Shown in pieces: positions 20,191 through 32,172 of a stretch of DNA of 64,000 nt. How positions within the stretch are numbered: the stretch's first letter is position 1; each line of letters begins with the position of its first letter. The position numbers and the translations under genes are program-made. Source of the DNA: Camellia lanceoleosa (Eukaryota > Streptophyta > Magnoliopsida > Ericales > Theaceae); the NCBI GenBank assembly GCA_025200525.1, contig CM045770.1, positions 132,584,200 to 132,648,199 of the forward strand, read 5' to 3'. The notes beneath the pieces are model-generated. The model saw nothing but the letters and a program-made list of their open reading frames with translations, was not told where the DNA came from and ran no database searches.

Positions 20191-21800
20191 CTCATTTTCA
20201 TAGCATTGAGCATGCTAGGTTGTATATTAGTTGCATTTCATGCATATCATGCATATCGCACGGAAGCGAGGTACATTCCGTACTCCGGTGACGGTGTGTC
20301 TCAATTCCCCGATTCTGACACTCCGGATTACCCATGATGGAGTTAGGTTTTGTTGTAGCATTCATCGGCATTCATCGATATTGAGTTGTGCAATTTCCTC
20401 GGCCATCATGTATCGATATCGTGATTGGTGGCACGAGGATCGAAGCATGCATATATTTGTGAAATACACCTTCTTTGCCCTTTTCTGCTCTCTGTTGCGG
20501 CAAGATGAAGGATCAACAACTTTCGAGTCCAAAGACGCATTTAAAGCAGTGCAAACAGAGGCTAATTGGGCATCGATTGGATTTCTGCGCGAGCGACCCA
20601 AGACATCATTCATCGAGCAAAGCATTTCGGCTTGCATGCGACTTCTGACTTTCTTAGTTTAATCTGTACATTAATTAGAAATCAGTAATATTCTTTTATT
20701 CAGTCTGTATTATTATTTTATTCGGACCCTCTGCGAGGCAATGTTGTAATAAGGGTGGGTGAGTGTGATGTATGTCTTCCAACCCCATTTCTTTCTCCCT
20801 TTTATTTACCGCTTTGGATGGTTAGATATAGGGCATATTTCAATTAGCATCTGACATGATGACATGTTTGCATCATTCATCTGTTTTTGCACGCATCGGG
20901 CTCGGCATCATACAAACGCATCGTATTTCAATTCCAAGTTGAGTACTTGATAGTGTTGCATCTCATATGCCATACTTAGAATAGCCGAACTGCTATAGTT
21001 GCATTTTGCATGTGTTGCATTAGGCATTTCAGCATATTTAGGATTCATGCATGATTTCTAATCAGTTTTCTGTTTTGGCTGGGAGTACTCGGTGAGTTCT
21101 ATGCCTTAGCATCCTTGCATGCATGTGAGTGTTGCCATGAATAGCATGCTTACCATGAGGCTACATGCTTATGTGATATAACTGCCTTGGATGCCTGTGG
21201 GTAGAGGTTGAGTTATCTGAATTGGGACAATACATTGTCTGTTTGTGTTAACCCCCTTAGATTGTGACAAAACCATGTTTTCTAAGCCCACCCGAGGGTG
21301 GCAAATCCGCATTTTAGCCTACCTGCGGGTAGCACCATCACACCATTTTCGAAAAACAAACATGAAATGTTTAGTTCCAATTCAGAGGGCCCAGTCTATA
21401 CTTGTTTGCTGCGAGCATCACATAGTAACCTAGGCTAATAAACAGAATAAGAACTCACAATGTTTTCAAAAACAGATATCATGGTTAGTAGAGGCGGTCT
21501 TTGACCGGCGAGAGGGTGCTCACGATGTGACCTTCCCTAATCGTACCCAAGTTCCCGAGCCAACTTTGGTGATAGCGGACACGTGGCCTTCGACCGAGTT
21601 AGGGTTTCCTAAATTTCCCATTTTAAAATATTTAGGTGGCGACTCATTATCTGGCAAAGCAGTCCATGTTTGGCACTTCTTTCAAAAATCTGTTTTCCTT
21701 CAAAACGATTTGCCGGATTTGGACTCTTTGGTTCAAGATTGAGAACCGCAACAAAAATCGAGTCCGAACTGTAGCGAGGTCCCCCGCGGGCGTTGTTACA
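20191..21800 (+). other. Unique 3' part of LTR 3
   Basis: No gene. It is colinear with 2,986-4,600, with scattered small indels concentrated at 20,260-20,640. Confidence 0.6.
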
Positions 21801-21805
21801 GTTTC

Positions 21806-21823
21806 TGGCGACTCTGCTGAGGA
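21806..21823 (+). promoter_or_regulatory. Primer-binding site, TGGCGACTCTGCTGAGGA
   Basis: It starts five bases after the LTR end and begins with TGG, complementary to a tRNA CCA tail. Ogre elements are reported to use tRNA-Arg. I could not check which tRNA matches. Confidence 0.65.
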
Positions 21824-22467
21824 TTTAGAGAACTTGACATGATATCTAGTTTTGATTACACTTGTGTGTTTCTTTGCATTGCATTTGCATTGGTGCGCCT
21901 AGGACACCGTGTTTGCCATCTGCTATTCCTGAGCGGTTTGCCGGAGGCTTGTCTTGTCAAGGCATGTCCATAAAATTTGACGATTCTGAGCTCTGCCAAT
22001 GTAGAACACAAACCCGGTTTCTGGGGCACCCTTTTTGACCATTCGACCTAGTGCATATTCGGATCCATAGTGACCATTCCAAACTAGGACGGGTTGCTTA
22101 CCGTTTATAGGTTGTTTGAAGCCGCGGCGTCTTGTGAAACCCTAGTTCCTGACAAAATAGGACAGGGAAACCCTACCCCAACATAGGGGTGTTTTTGGCT
22201 CTCACTTATCTGTTATATGCTTGTTAGAGTGTGCCTCTACAGGGAATGCATGTATCAGTTTATGAGTTTGAGCATTAGGCCTGCGGGCACCAATTCAGTA
22301 TTTTGGGTATCAAGCCTGCGGGCATCAGTATTTGGTGGAATCAGTTTTACACGAGGTATCAGTTGGCGAATTTTTGGGGCGATTCGAGAGAGCACACTCA
22401 TTCAGTTTTGCTCATATCCGTTTTGGTGAAATCAGGCTGAGATGCTGCATGTTTTCTCTTTTGCTAG
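21824..22467 (+). other. Leader of the second element copy, ending in a splice acceptor
   Basis: Colinear with 4,619-5,252. The acceptor TTTTCTCTTTTGCTAG ends at 22,467. No independent gene. Confidence 0.55.
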
Positions 22468-22640
22468 GTAGTCCTGGAACCACAGCTTCAGAAGGCTCCG
22501 ATATCCCCCGGGTACACCGAACTTGTGTTGATAGACTTTGTCGGGTCAGAAATTCAGTTCAAGGGCAATCAGTGTTGCTTTACCAGAGGCAAGGTAAAAA
22601 GACCAGTCAGGCACAGATCGCCAGTTCAGCAGTTACCAGA
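22468..22640 (+). pseudogene. gag: gag 5' end, truncated at the array junction
   Basis: Homologous to 5,253-5,420 (GTGTTGATAGACTTTGTCGGG in both). Homology stops at 22,636-22,646, inside a CCAGACAGTCTAC that also occurs in array units. From the acceptor the phase-0 frame runs open to the junction. A chimeric frame continuing into viral sequence to 22,835 is probably accidental. Confidence 0.65.
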
Positions 22641-23134
22641 CAGTCTACTTCAAAGCCTATAGAGTCAGTCTTGCAAGGAATGCCTTCCAGACCTCCTAGT
22701 GACACCAACCCTGACAATACTACAGATCCAGCAGTTCAGGGAATCCAATTTTCAGAAAATCAAATACCAGATGGTGTTTATGAATCCAGAAGGCCTTATA
22801 GCCCAACAGCAGGCGATATGAATTTTGAAATTTAATGGATTTTACACCAGGAAGTTAAAATCGTAAAATCCCAAACCAGGATTTTTTACAGGAAAAATGT
22901 AGAGATTTTAGAAAATGGTATTTTGAAAACCATAGTGAATTACAGTTGCAACAACTTAAAATACAGTATTATGCTCATCTAGACCAACACCAGCTACTTC
23001 ATATTTTTCCTTTATGGTATAAGGAAAATATAATGGTTCTAGAATCACTGGAACCAATGCAACTCAAGCCTAGTGGAATTGTAAGTTCAAATAAGCCACT
23101 AGTTATTACAGCCTCGGTTGAAAGTCCAGAACGT
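22640..23134 (+). pseudogene. Endogenous caulimovirid fragment, unit 0, 5' truncated by the junction
   Basis: It begins within the Ser-rich segment (RQSTSKPIESVLQGMPSR) and keeps the later blocks. The preceding MP-like part is absent because retrotransposon sequence lies there instead. Confidence 0.5.
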
Positions 23135-23550
23135 CTATCCCACATGTTCTCGTCTTACAACTATCGCACGATCATGACACGTTGTGCACCTATCACGCAC
23201 GTCCCCCTCATGCATCTATTGCACAATCATCTCACGTTGTGCATCAATCGCACGCATTTCCCTCGTGCATCTATCGCATGATCATCTAATGTTGTGCATC
23301 TATCAAACGATGATCTCACGTTGTGTGTCATTGGCGCACGTTCCCATCGTGCATCTATCGCACGATCAATGACAAGAGTTGATGGGCAATGAGGTAAACT
23401 AATATTTACCTCATTAACAGCATCAACCAAACTGGAATTTCATATACTTCAACGGGGTTGATTGTCAAATTTTAAACATTAAGGTGGTAAAATGTAAAAT
23501 GGTAATAGCAAAAAGGGATTTATTATAATTTATTGTAAAGCATTCTCTAA

Positions 23551-24900
23551 TTAAACTTGAACACTGACCTCTTCACCTAACGGGTCGTTGAAATGGACAA
23601 CAAGGTTTCGGCAATAGACAGAAATATTTTTAAAATCCATCGGTTTGCCTTTTCTTGACTCTTTATTATAGTCAAGCACTTCGCACATGCGATTCCCTTT
23701 CTGTTTCGGAACAACTAATTGCCAATTCAATACACCCATCACCACTAGACTTGAAGAAATATAAAAATGTGCTTTATTCAAATCAAAAGTACCATTACCA
23801 CGAACAACATCATTCATACTATCTATAAAATACAGCTTCTGAGAAGGGGTATAAAATGCAGGGCCATCTAATATCCAGTTTGGATGAATACCCCTACAGC
23901 AAAACAAATGAGAAACTAAATTAGCTATGCACAATTATTTTTTTAAAATGAAAAACAAAAAACTATTATAAACCTCAAAATACTTAATTAACTCACACGA
24001 GTTCCGTTGTCGACAAATTTTCAATGCAATGTTTAAAGGGTAGGGAAACCTTTTGCTTTTTCCACTGTTTGTGGACATCTTGTTTGTTGACATCTTGTTC
24101 GTTGCCATTCTGTTTTAATGGAAATAACAAAACTTTAACCACCATTCTCCTCAAAGCAACCAAGTCACTTCTTATTTCCCTTTTGAATTCTACAACAACA
24201 AACAACATTACCAAATTTCAAAATTTTATTTTTCTTTCAAAAAAATTTGAAAAACATAAATAACAAAACATATACCTTGTGAACTTTTTGCTTTAGCAAC
24301 ACATAATAATTTCGCACGATTCTTGACGACAGAAACGCTAATTTCCAACCTCCCACAATAGCAGGACACAAAAGGGTTCCTAGCGTACAAATACTGGAGT
24401 CCAAAGATAACATCCCTGCTACAAAGAAAAAACATTAAGTAATAAACAATAATAATTAATCAATTTCAACATAAACATAATAGCCAAATTAATATTTATC
24501 TAAATAATTCAATAAAATGATCTTTCATGAAGTGCCACCGTCTACCCCTTTGACTCCATGTGCAATAATAATTGTTAGCCCATGTCTCCAAATTATCTCC
24601 AATCTTTTCCATAACAATATCAGATCCTTGCACAAAATGAACGTCTTTGATGCGTTCATTATTTGAAGTCTTTAATTCATAAAATTGAGCCTTGGCATCC
24701 ATAGCATTTTTAAAATGGCCAATACTTATTTCAAACATCTTGCCTTGTTCATTCACCAAATCCTCCGCAAACGAAGTATATCCACTAGAAAAATAGAGCC
24801 CCCGATCCCAAACTAATCTATCAAATGTTTTAGAACTTAGAGTGTTATCCCATGGATATACGTATTTTCCAGGATCACCACCATTTACAGTTATTTCTAG
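23551..24900 (-). CDS. Unrecognised intron-containing gene fragment, best-preserved copy (unit 0)
   Basis: Four exons on the minus strand: 24,500-24,900, 24,276-24,415, 23,997-24,189 and 23,551-23,893 (stop TAA). Introns have T-rich acceptors (TTGTAGCAG|GG, TTGTTGTAG|AA, TTGCTGTAG|GG) and donors GTATATG and GTGAGT. Split codons restore one frame of about 355 residues. Exon 1 shows YPWDNTLSSKTFDRLVWD, GHFKNAMDAKAQFYELKT and ETWANNYYCTWSQRG. The last exon shows GPAFYTPSQKLYFIDSMNDV. Exon 1 has no ATG here, and its donor reads AT instead of GT. I do not recognise the family. It is likely a captured host gene piece. Confidence 0.45.
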
Positions 24901-25804
24901 AATTTATTTAACGGTTTTAACAACTTTAAACCCTTACATACGGAAACAGAGTGAATTAGGACACACAGTCTTAATAGACACTAATCTTTTTAGTAGTCAA
25001 GTTGTTGTGCCAAAAATGATACCTTGGCAGAATATTACTTTTCCAGAAAGATGGCATATTTCCAATGCTGTTCCAGCCAGACCTATTATTAGACAATCAT
25101 TGGATGATGTCATACTGAAGGTGGTAATCTGTACCTCACTTTCAATAGGCCACATCGGCCATTGTCCAGAAGTATGTCCAGTACAGCTATAGAACAGCTC
25201 CATCCTACAAAATGGATTTACTTGAGCCTTCCAGACAGTCTACTTCAGGACCAATAGAGTCAGTCTTGCAAGGAATGCCTTCCAGACTTTCTAGTGACAC
25301 CAACCTTGACAATACTAGAGATCCAGTAGTTCAGGGAATCCAATTTTCCGAAAATCAAATACCACATGGTGTTTATGAATCCAGAAGGCCTTATAGCCTT
25401 ACAACAAGCGATACGAATTTTGAAATGTTATGGGTTTTACACCAGGAAGTGAAAATCATAAAATCCTAAACCAGGATTTTTTACAGGAAAAATACAGAGA
25501 ATTTAGAAAATGGTATTTTGCAAACCATAGTGAATTATATTTACAACAGCTTAAAATACAGTGTTACGCTCATCTAAAGCAACACCATCAACTTCAATAT
25601 TTTCCTTTGTGGCATATAGGAAAATATAATGGTTCCAGAATCACAAACTAATGTTCTTGATAATATACAGAAAACTTCGGTAACAACAGATGGCCAAAGT
25701 ATTACTTCTGTTCATCCACCTCCCCTATCATTGGAACTCAAGCCTAGTGCAATTATAAGTTCAGATAGACCACTAGTTATTACAGTCTTTGTTCAAACTC
25801 CAGA
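24901..25804 (+). pseudogene. Endogenous caulimovirid fragment, unit A
   Basis: Same region as unit C in at least three frames: the MP-like part to about 25,110, the Ser/Pro-rich part 25,212-25,469, and QDFLQEKYREFRKWYF with a following aromatic LQYFPLW at 25,480-25,630. A third block ends in LVITVFVQTPERLSH, which passes directly into the minisatellite. Confidence 0.5.
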
Positions 25805-26320
25805 ACGTCTATCCCACACGTTCCCGTCTTGCATCTATCGCACGGTCATCTCACGTTGTGCATCTATCGTGCACGTCCCCTTCATATATCTATTGCATAA
25901 TCATCTCACGTTGTACATCTATCCCACACGTTCCCTTCGTGCATCTATAGCATGATCATGTCACGTTGTGCATCTATCGCACACGTTCCTATCGCACATC
26001 TATCACACGATCATCTCACGTTGTGCATCGATCGCACGACCATTTCACATCGTGCATCTGTCACGGACATTTCCATCGTGCATCTATCGCACGAACATCT
26101 CACGTTGTTCATCTATCGCGCACGTTCCCATCATGCATCTATCACATAATGATCTCACGTTGTGCATCATTGGCGTACGTTCCCCTCGTGCATCCATCGC
26201 ACGTTCAACTCACATTGTACATCTATCGCGCACGTTCCCATCGTGCATCTATCACACGATAATCTCACGTTGTGCATCTATCGCCCACGTTCCCATCGTG
26301 CATCTATCGAACGATCAATG
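25805..26320 (+). repeat. 55-bp hairpin minisatellite (reference copy, unit A)
   Basis: Alternating half-units of about 26 bp (CATCTATCGCGCACGTTCCC type) and 29 bp (CATCTATCACACGATAATC type). Each centres on an inverted repeat GTGC-ATCNATC-GCAC, for example 26,023-26,037 with loop ATCGATC. In unit D a 7-bp perfect stem ATCGTGC/GCACGAT flanks loop ATCTATC at 34,615-34,635. Stop codons are rare on the plus strand, giving meaningless Cys/His/Ser-rich ORFs. Present in every unit, about 5 to 10 repeats each. Confidence 0.85.
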
Positions 26321-26499
26321 ACAAGAGCTGATGGGCAAGGATGTAAACTACTATTTACCCCATTAACAACATCAACCAAACTGGAATTTCATATACTTGA
26401 AGGGCATTGATTGTCAAATTTTCAACATTAAGGTGTTAAAATGTAAAATGGTAATAGCAAATGGGGATTTATTAAAATTTATTTTAAAGTATTCTCTAG

Positions 26500-27838
26500 T
26501 TAAACTTGAACACTGACCTCTTCACCTAACGGGTCGTTGAAATGGACAACAAGGTTTCGGCAATAGACAGAAATATTTTTAAAATTATTCGGCTCGCCTT
26601 TTCTTAACTCTTTACTATAGTCAAGCACTTCGCACATGCGATTCCCTTTCTCTTTCGGAACAACTAATTCCTAATTCAATCCACCCATCACCTCTAGACT
26701 TGAAAAAATATAAAAATGTGCTTTATTCAAATCAAAAGTACCATGACCACGAACAACATCATTCATACCATCTATAAAATGTAGCTTCGGAGAAGGGGTA
26801 TAAACCGTAGGTTCATTTAATATCCAGTCTAGATGAATACCCCTATTGCAAAACAAATGAGAAATAAAATTAGCTATGCATAGTCATTTTTTTTTAAATG
26901 ACAAACAAAAAACTATTATAAACCAAAAAACACTTAATTAACTCACACGAGTTCCGTTGTCAACAAATTTTCAATGAAACATTTAAAGGGTAGGGAAACC
27001 TTTTTCTTTTTCAACTATTCGTCAACATCTTATTCATTGACATCTTGTTTGTTGCCATTCCGTTTTAATGGAAACAACAAAACTCCAACCGTCATTCTCC
27101 TCAAAGCAACCAAGTAATTTCTGGTTTCCCTTTTGAATTCTACAACAACAAACAACATTACCAACATTCAATATATATATATATATTTTTAATTTGAAAA
27201 ACATAAATAACAAAACATATACCTTGTGAAATTTTAGCTTTAGCAGCACATAATAATTCCACATGATTCTTGTGATAAACGCTTTCCAACCTCCCAGTAG
27301 TAGGACACGAAGGGTTCCCCAGTACAAATCTCGGGGTCCAAAGATAACATCCCTGCGACAAAGAAAAAACTTAAAGTAATAAACAATCATAATTAATCAA
27401 TTTAAACATAAACAAAATAGCCAAATTAATATTTACCAAAATAATTCAATAAAATGATCTTTAATGAAGTGCCACCAGCTACCTCTTTGACTCCATGTGC
27501 AATAATAATTGTTGGCCCATGTCTCCAAATTATCTCCTATCTTTTCCATAATAATATTAGATCCTTGCACAAAATGAACGTCTATGATGCGTTCATTATT
27601 TAAAGTCTTTAATTCATAAAATTGAGCCTTGGCATCCATAGCATATTTAAAATGGCCAATATTTATTTGAAACATCTTGCCTTGTTCATTCACCAAATCC
27701 TTCGCAAACGAAGTACATCCACAAGAAAAATAGAGCCCCTGATCCCGAACTAATCTATCAAAAGTTTTAGAACTTAGAGTGTTATCCCATGGATATACGT
27801 ATCTTCCAGGATCACCACCGTTTGCAGTTATTTCCAGA
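26500..27838 (-). pseudogene. Reverse gene copy, unit A
   Basis: Exons about 27,437-27,838, 27,223-27,352, 26,947-27,139 and 26,500-26,842. The exon 1 donor is canonical (GTAAAT). Disabled by two stops in exon 3, a 10-nt shortening of exon 2, and a TAG in exon 4 after VMGGLN. Confidence 0.55.
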
Positions 27839-30789
27839 ATTTATTTAAAGGTTTTAACAACTTTAAAGCCTTACATACGGAAACAGTGTGAATTTGGACA
27901 CACAGTCTTCATAGACACTAATTTTTTAGTAGTCAAGTTGCTGTGCCAAAAATGATACGTTGGCAGAATATTACTTTTCCGAAAAGATGGCATATTCCCA
28001 ATGTTGTTCCGACCAAACCTATCATTAGACAATCATTGGATGATGTCATACAGACTCAAGGCGATAATATATACCTCATCTTCAATAGGCCACATCGGCC
28101 ATTGTCCAGAAGTATGTCAAGTACCAGTTATAGAATAGCTCCATCCTACATAGTGGATTTACTTGAGTCTTCCAGACAGTCTACTTCAGAACCTATAGAG
28201 TCAGTCTTGCATGGAATGCCTTCCAGACCTCCTAGTGACACCAACCCTGACAATACTACAAATCCAGTAGTTTAGGGAATCCAATTTTTAGAAAATGAAA
28301 TACCTGATGGTGTTTATGAATCCAGAAGGCCTTATAGCTATACAACAAGCGATATGAATTTTGAAATTTAATAGATTTTACACCAGGAAGTGAAAATGGT
28401 AAAATCCTAAACCATGATTTTTTACAAGAAAAATACAGAGAATTTAGAAAATGGTATTTTGAAAACCATAGTGAATTACAGTTACAACAGCTTAAAATAC
28501 AGTATTATGCTCATCTGAAGCAACCCTAGCAACTTCAATCGTTTCCTTTATGGTATATAGGAAAATATAATGGTTCCAGAATCACAAATTAATGTTCTTG
28601 AAAATATACAGAAAACTTGGGTAACAACAGATGGCCAAAGTATTACTTCTGTTCAGCCACCTCCCCAATCATTGGAACTCAGGCCTAGTGAAATTATAAG
28701 TTCAAATAGACCACTAGTTATTACATCCCTTGTTGAAACTCCAGAACATCTATCCCACACGTTCTCGTCTTTCATCTATCGCATGGTCATATCATGTTGT
28801 GCATCTATAGCGTTCGTCTCCCTCGTACATCTATTGCACAATCATTTCACGTTATGCATCTATCGCACACGTTCCCTTCGTGCATTTATAGCACGATCAT
28901 GTCACGTTGTGCATCTATCGCACACGTTCCCATCGTGCATCTATCGCACGATCATCTCATGTTGTGCATCGATCGCATGACAATCTCACATTGTGCATCT
29001 ATCACGGACGTTTCCATCGTGCATCTATCGCACGAACATCTCACATTGTGCATCTACCGCGCACGTTCCCATCATGCCTCTATCGCACAATGATCTCACG
29101 TTGTGTATCATTTGCGCACGCTCCCATCGTGCATCCATCGCACGTTCATCTCACGTTGTGCATCTATCACGCATGTTCCCATCGTGCATCTATCACACGA
29201 TAATCTCACATTGTGCATCTTTCGCCCACGTTCCCATCGTGCATCTATCGCACAATCAATGACAAGAGCTGATGGGCAAGGATGTAAACAAATATTTACC
29301 CCATTAACAGCATCAACCAAACTGGAATTTCATGTACTTGAAGGGCATTGATTGTCAAATTTTAAACATTAAGGTGGTAAAATGTAAAATGGTAATAGCA
29401 AATGGGGATTTATTATAATTTATTGTAAAGTATTCTCTAATTAAACTTAAACATTGACCTCTTCACCTAACGGGTCGTTGAAATGGACAACAAGGTTTCG
29501 GCAATAGACATAAATATTTTTAAAATCATTCGGTTCGCCTTTTCTTAACTCTTTACTATAGTGAAGCACTTCGCACATGCGATTCCTTTTCTCTTTCAGA
29601 ACAACTAATTCCCAATTCAATACACCCATCACCTCTAGACTTGAAGAAATATAAAAATGTGCTTTATTCAAATCAAAAGTACCATGACCACTAACAACAT
29701 CATTCATACCAACTATAAAATGCAGCTTCTGAGAAGGGGTATAAAACGCAGGGTCATTTAATATCCAGTCTAGATGAATACACATACTACATAACAAATG
29801 AGAAATTAAATTAGCTACGCAAAATCATTTTTTTTTAAATGATAAACAAAAAAACTATTATAAACCACAAAATACTTAATTAACTCACACGAGTTCCATT
29901 GTCGACAAATTTTCAGTGAAACATTTAAAGGGCAGGGAAACCTTTTGCTTTTTCAACTATTCGTCGACATCTAATTCGTTGACATCTTGTTCGTTGCCAT
30001 TCCGTTTTAATGGATACAACAAAACTCTAACCATCATTCTCCTCAAAGCGACCAAGTCATTTCTGGTTTCCCTTTTGAATTCTACAACAACAAACAACAT
30101 TAGCAAAATTCAATATATACATATATATATTTTAAATTTGAAAAACATAAATAACAAAACATATACCTTGTGAACTTTTAGCTTTAGCAACACATAATAA
30201 TTCCGCATGATTCTTGACGATAGAAACGTTGCTTTCCAACCTCCGACAATAAAAGGACACAGAAAGGTTTCTAGCGTACAAATACTGGAGTCCAAAGATA
30301 ACATCCCTGCGACAAAGAAAAACATTAAGTAATAAACAATAATAATTAATCAATTTAAACATAAACGAAATAGCCAAATTCATATTTACCAAAATAATTC
30401 AATAAAATGATCTTTAATGAAGTGCCACTAGCTACCCCTTTGGCTCCATGTGCAATAATAATTGTTGGCCCATGTCTCCAAATTATCTCCAATCTTTTCC
30501 ATAATAATATTAGATCCTTGCACAAAATGAACGTCTATGATGCGTTCATTATTTAAAGTCTTTAATTCGTAAAATTGAGCCTTGGCATCCATAGCATTTT
30601 AAAATGGCCAATACTTATTTCAAACATCTTGCCTTGTTTATTCACCGAATCCTCCGCAAACAAAGTACATCCACTAGAAAAATAGAGCCCCTGATCCCGA
30701 ACTAATCTATCAAAAGTTTTAGAACTTAGAGTGTTGTCCCATGGATATACGTATCTTCAAGGATCACCACCATTTACAGTTATTTCTAG
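27839..30789. repeat. Array unit B (2,951 bp)
   Basis: Viral fragment 27,839-28,750, minisatellite about 28,750-29,262, reverse gene 29,447-30,789. Confidence 0.85.
29447..30789 (-). pseudogene. Reverse gene copy, unit B
   Basis: Exon 4 is open (29,447 to about 29,770, ending EEVNV). A 3-bp in-frame change sits at its acceptor (TATGTAG|TATG). Exon 3 has a stop (DVDE followed by TAG). The exon 1 donor is canonical. Confidence 0.55.
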
Positions 30790-31620
30790 AATTTATTTAA
30801 GGGTTTTAACAACTTTAAACACTTACGTACGAAAACAAAGTGAATTAGGACACACAGTCTTAATAGACACTAATCTTTTCAGTAGTCAAGTTGTTGTGCC
30901 AAAAATGATACCTTGGTAGAATATTACTTTTCCAGAAAGATGGCGTATTCCCAATGCTGTTCCAGCTAGACCCATCATTAGACAATCATTGGATGATGTC
31001 ATACAGACTCAAGGCGGTAATGTATACCTCACATTCAATAGGCCACATCGGCCATTGTCCAGAAGTATGTCAAGTACCAGTTATAGAACTGCTCCATCCT
31101 ATAGAGTGGATCTACCCGAGTCTTCCAGACAATCTACTTCAAAACCTATAGAGTCAGTCTTACAAGGAATGCCTTCCAGACCTCCTAGTGACACCAACCC
31201 TGACAATACTACAGATCCAGTAGTTCAGGGAATCCAATTTTCAGAAAATCAAATACCAGATGGTGTTTATGAATCCAGAAGGCCTTATAGCCCTACAAAG
31301 CGTTTATATGAATTCAAATTTAATGGATTTTACACCGTAAGTTAAAATCGTAAAATCCCAAACCAGGATTTTTTACAGGAAAAATGCAGAAATTTAGAAA
31401 ATGGTATTTTGAAAACCATAGTGAATTACGGTTGCAACAACTTAAAATTTGGTATTATGCTCATCTAGAGCAACACCAGCAACTTCATTCTTTTCCTTTA
31501 TGGTATAAGGAAAATGTAATGGTTCCAAAATCACTGGAACCATTGGAACTCAAGCCTAGTAGAATTATAAGTTCAAATAAACCATTAGTTATTACAGCCT
31601 TTGTTGAAAGTCCAGAACGT
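30790..31620 (+). pseudogene. Endogenous caulimovirid polyprotein fragment (MP C-terminal to pre-capsid region), unit C
   Basis: One frame runs from the unit start to 31,345, interrupted by a single TAG at about 30,920 where sister units have CAG. It shows LGHTVLIDTNLF, then NITFPERW (split by the stop here), a Ser/Arg-rich RPLSRSMSSTSYR and a disordered PSRPPSDTNPDN. A second viral block (REFRKWYF type, aromatic- and charge-rich) continues in another frame around 31,380-31,500. This order resembles the region between movement and capsid proteins in petuvirus/florendovirus-like caulimovirids. No RT or protease is present. Assignment is by recognition only, with no search run. Confidence 0.5.
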
Positions 31621-32172
31621 CTATCCCATGTGTTCTCGTCTTACATCTATCACACGATCGTCACACATTGTGCACCTATCGCGCACGTCCCCCTCATGCA
31701 ACTGTTGCACAATCATCTCACGTTGTCCATCTATTGAATGCGTTCCCCTCGTGCATCTATAGCACGATTATCTCACGCTGTGCATCTATCGCACACGTTC
31801 CTATCGCGCTTCTATCGTACGATCATCTCACGTTGTGCATCTATCACGGACATTCCCATCGTACATCTATCGCACGATCATCTAACGTTGTGCATCTATC
31901 ATGCACGTTCCCATCATGCATCTATCACACGATGATCTCACGTTGTGCGTCATTGGCGCACGTTCCCATCGCGTATTTATCGCACGATCAATGACAAGAG
32001 TTGATGGGCAAGGAGGTAAACTAATATTTACCACATTAATGACATCAACCAAACTGCAATTTCATATACTTCAAGGGGGTTGATTGTCAAATTTTAAACA
32101 TTAAGGTGGTAAAATATAAAATGGTAATAGCAAAAAGGGATTTATTATAATTTTTTGTAAAGTATTCTCTAA

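Larger units (their letters stand above)
16251..21800 (+). mobile_element. LTR 3, complete (about 5.55 kb), shared by two internal domains
   Basis: The start reads CAGAGACACCCC, equal to the TGTAGACACC start of the solo LTR except for TGT to CAG. The end is GTTGTTACA. A PPT precedes it and a PBS follows it, so it serves as 3' LTR of the upstream element and 5' LTR of a second, truncated copy. That is a tandem (LTR-int-LTR-int) arrangement, commonly produced by unequal recombination. It is colinear with LTR 1 and keeps longer tandem arrays. Confidence 0.85.
22640..24900. repeat. Array unit 0 (5' truncated)
   Basis: Viral fragment 22,640-23,134, minisatellite about 23,135-23,373, spacer, reverse gene 23,551-24,900. 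It lacks the first about 320 bp of the viral part. Its reverse gene is the best preserved in the array. It resembles the C/F group without matching either exactly. Confidence 0.8.
24901..27838. repeat. Array unit A (2,938 bp)
   Basis: Viral fragment 24,901-25,804, minisatellite about 25,805-26,320, reverse gene 26,500-27,838. The viral frame is broken near 25,110 and again near 25,460. Confidence 0.85.

Noticed and set aside
22332..22835. Functional gag-viral fusion protein
   Set aside because: The open frame differs from the spliced gag frame, spans a repeat-repeat junction and ends soon after. It is more likely accidental.
25805..26320. CRISPR array
   Set aside because: Repeats are contiguous, degenerate and without unique spacers, and the context is a plant genome with no cas genes.
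25629..26410. Overlapping plus-strand ORFs rich in Cys, His, Ser and Arg (repeated CASIAHVPIVHLSHD-like peptides) in each unit
   Set aside because: They are translations of the 55-bp minisatellite in three frames. 55 is not a multiple of three, frames shift between units, and no ATG-led frame is conserved.
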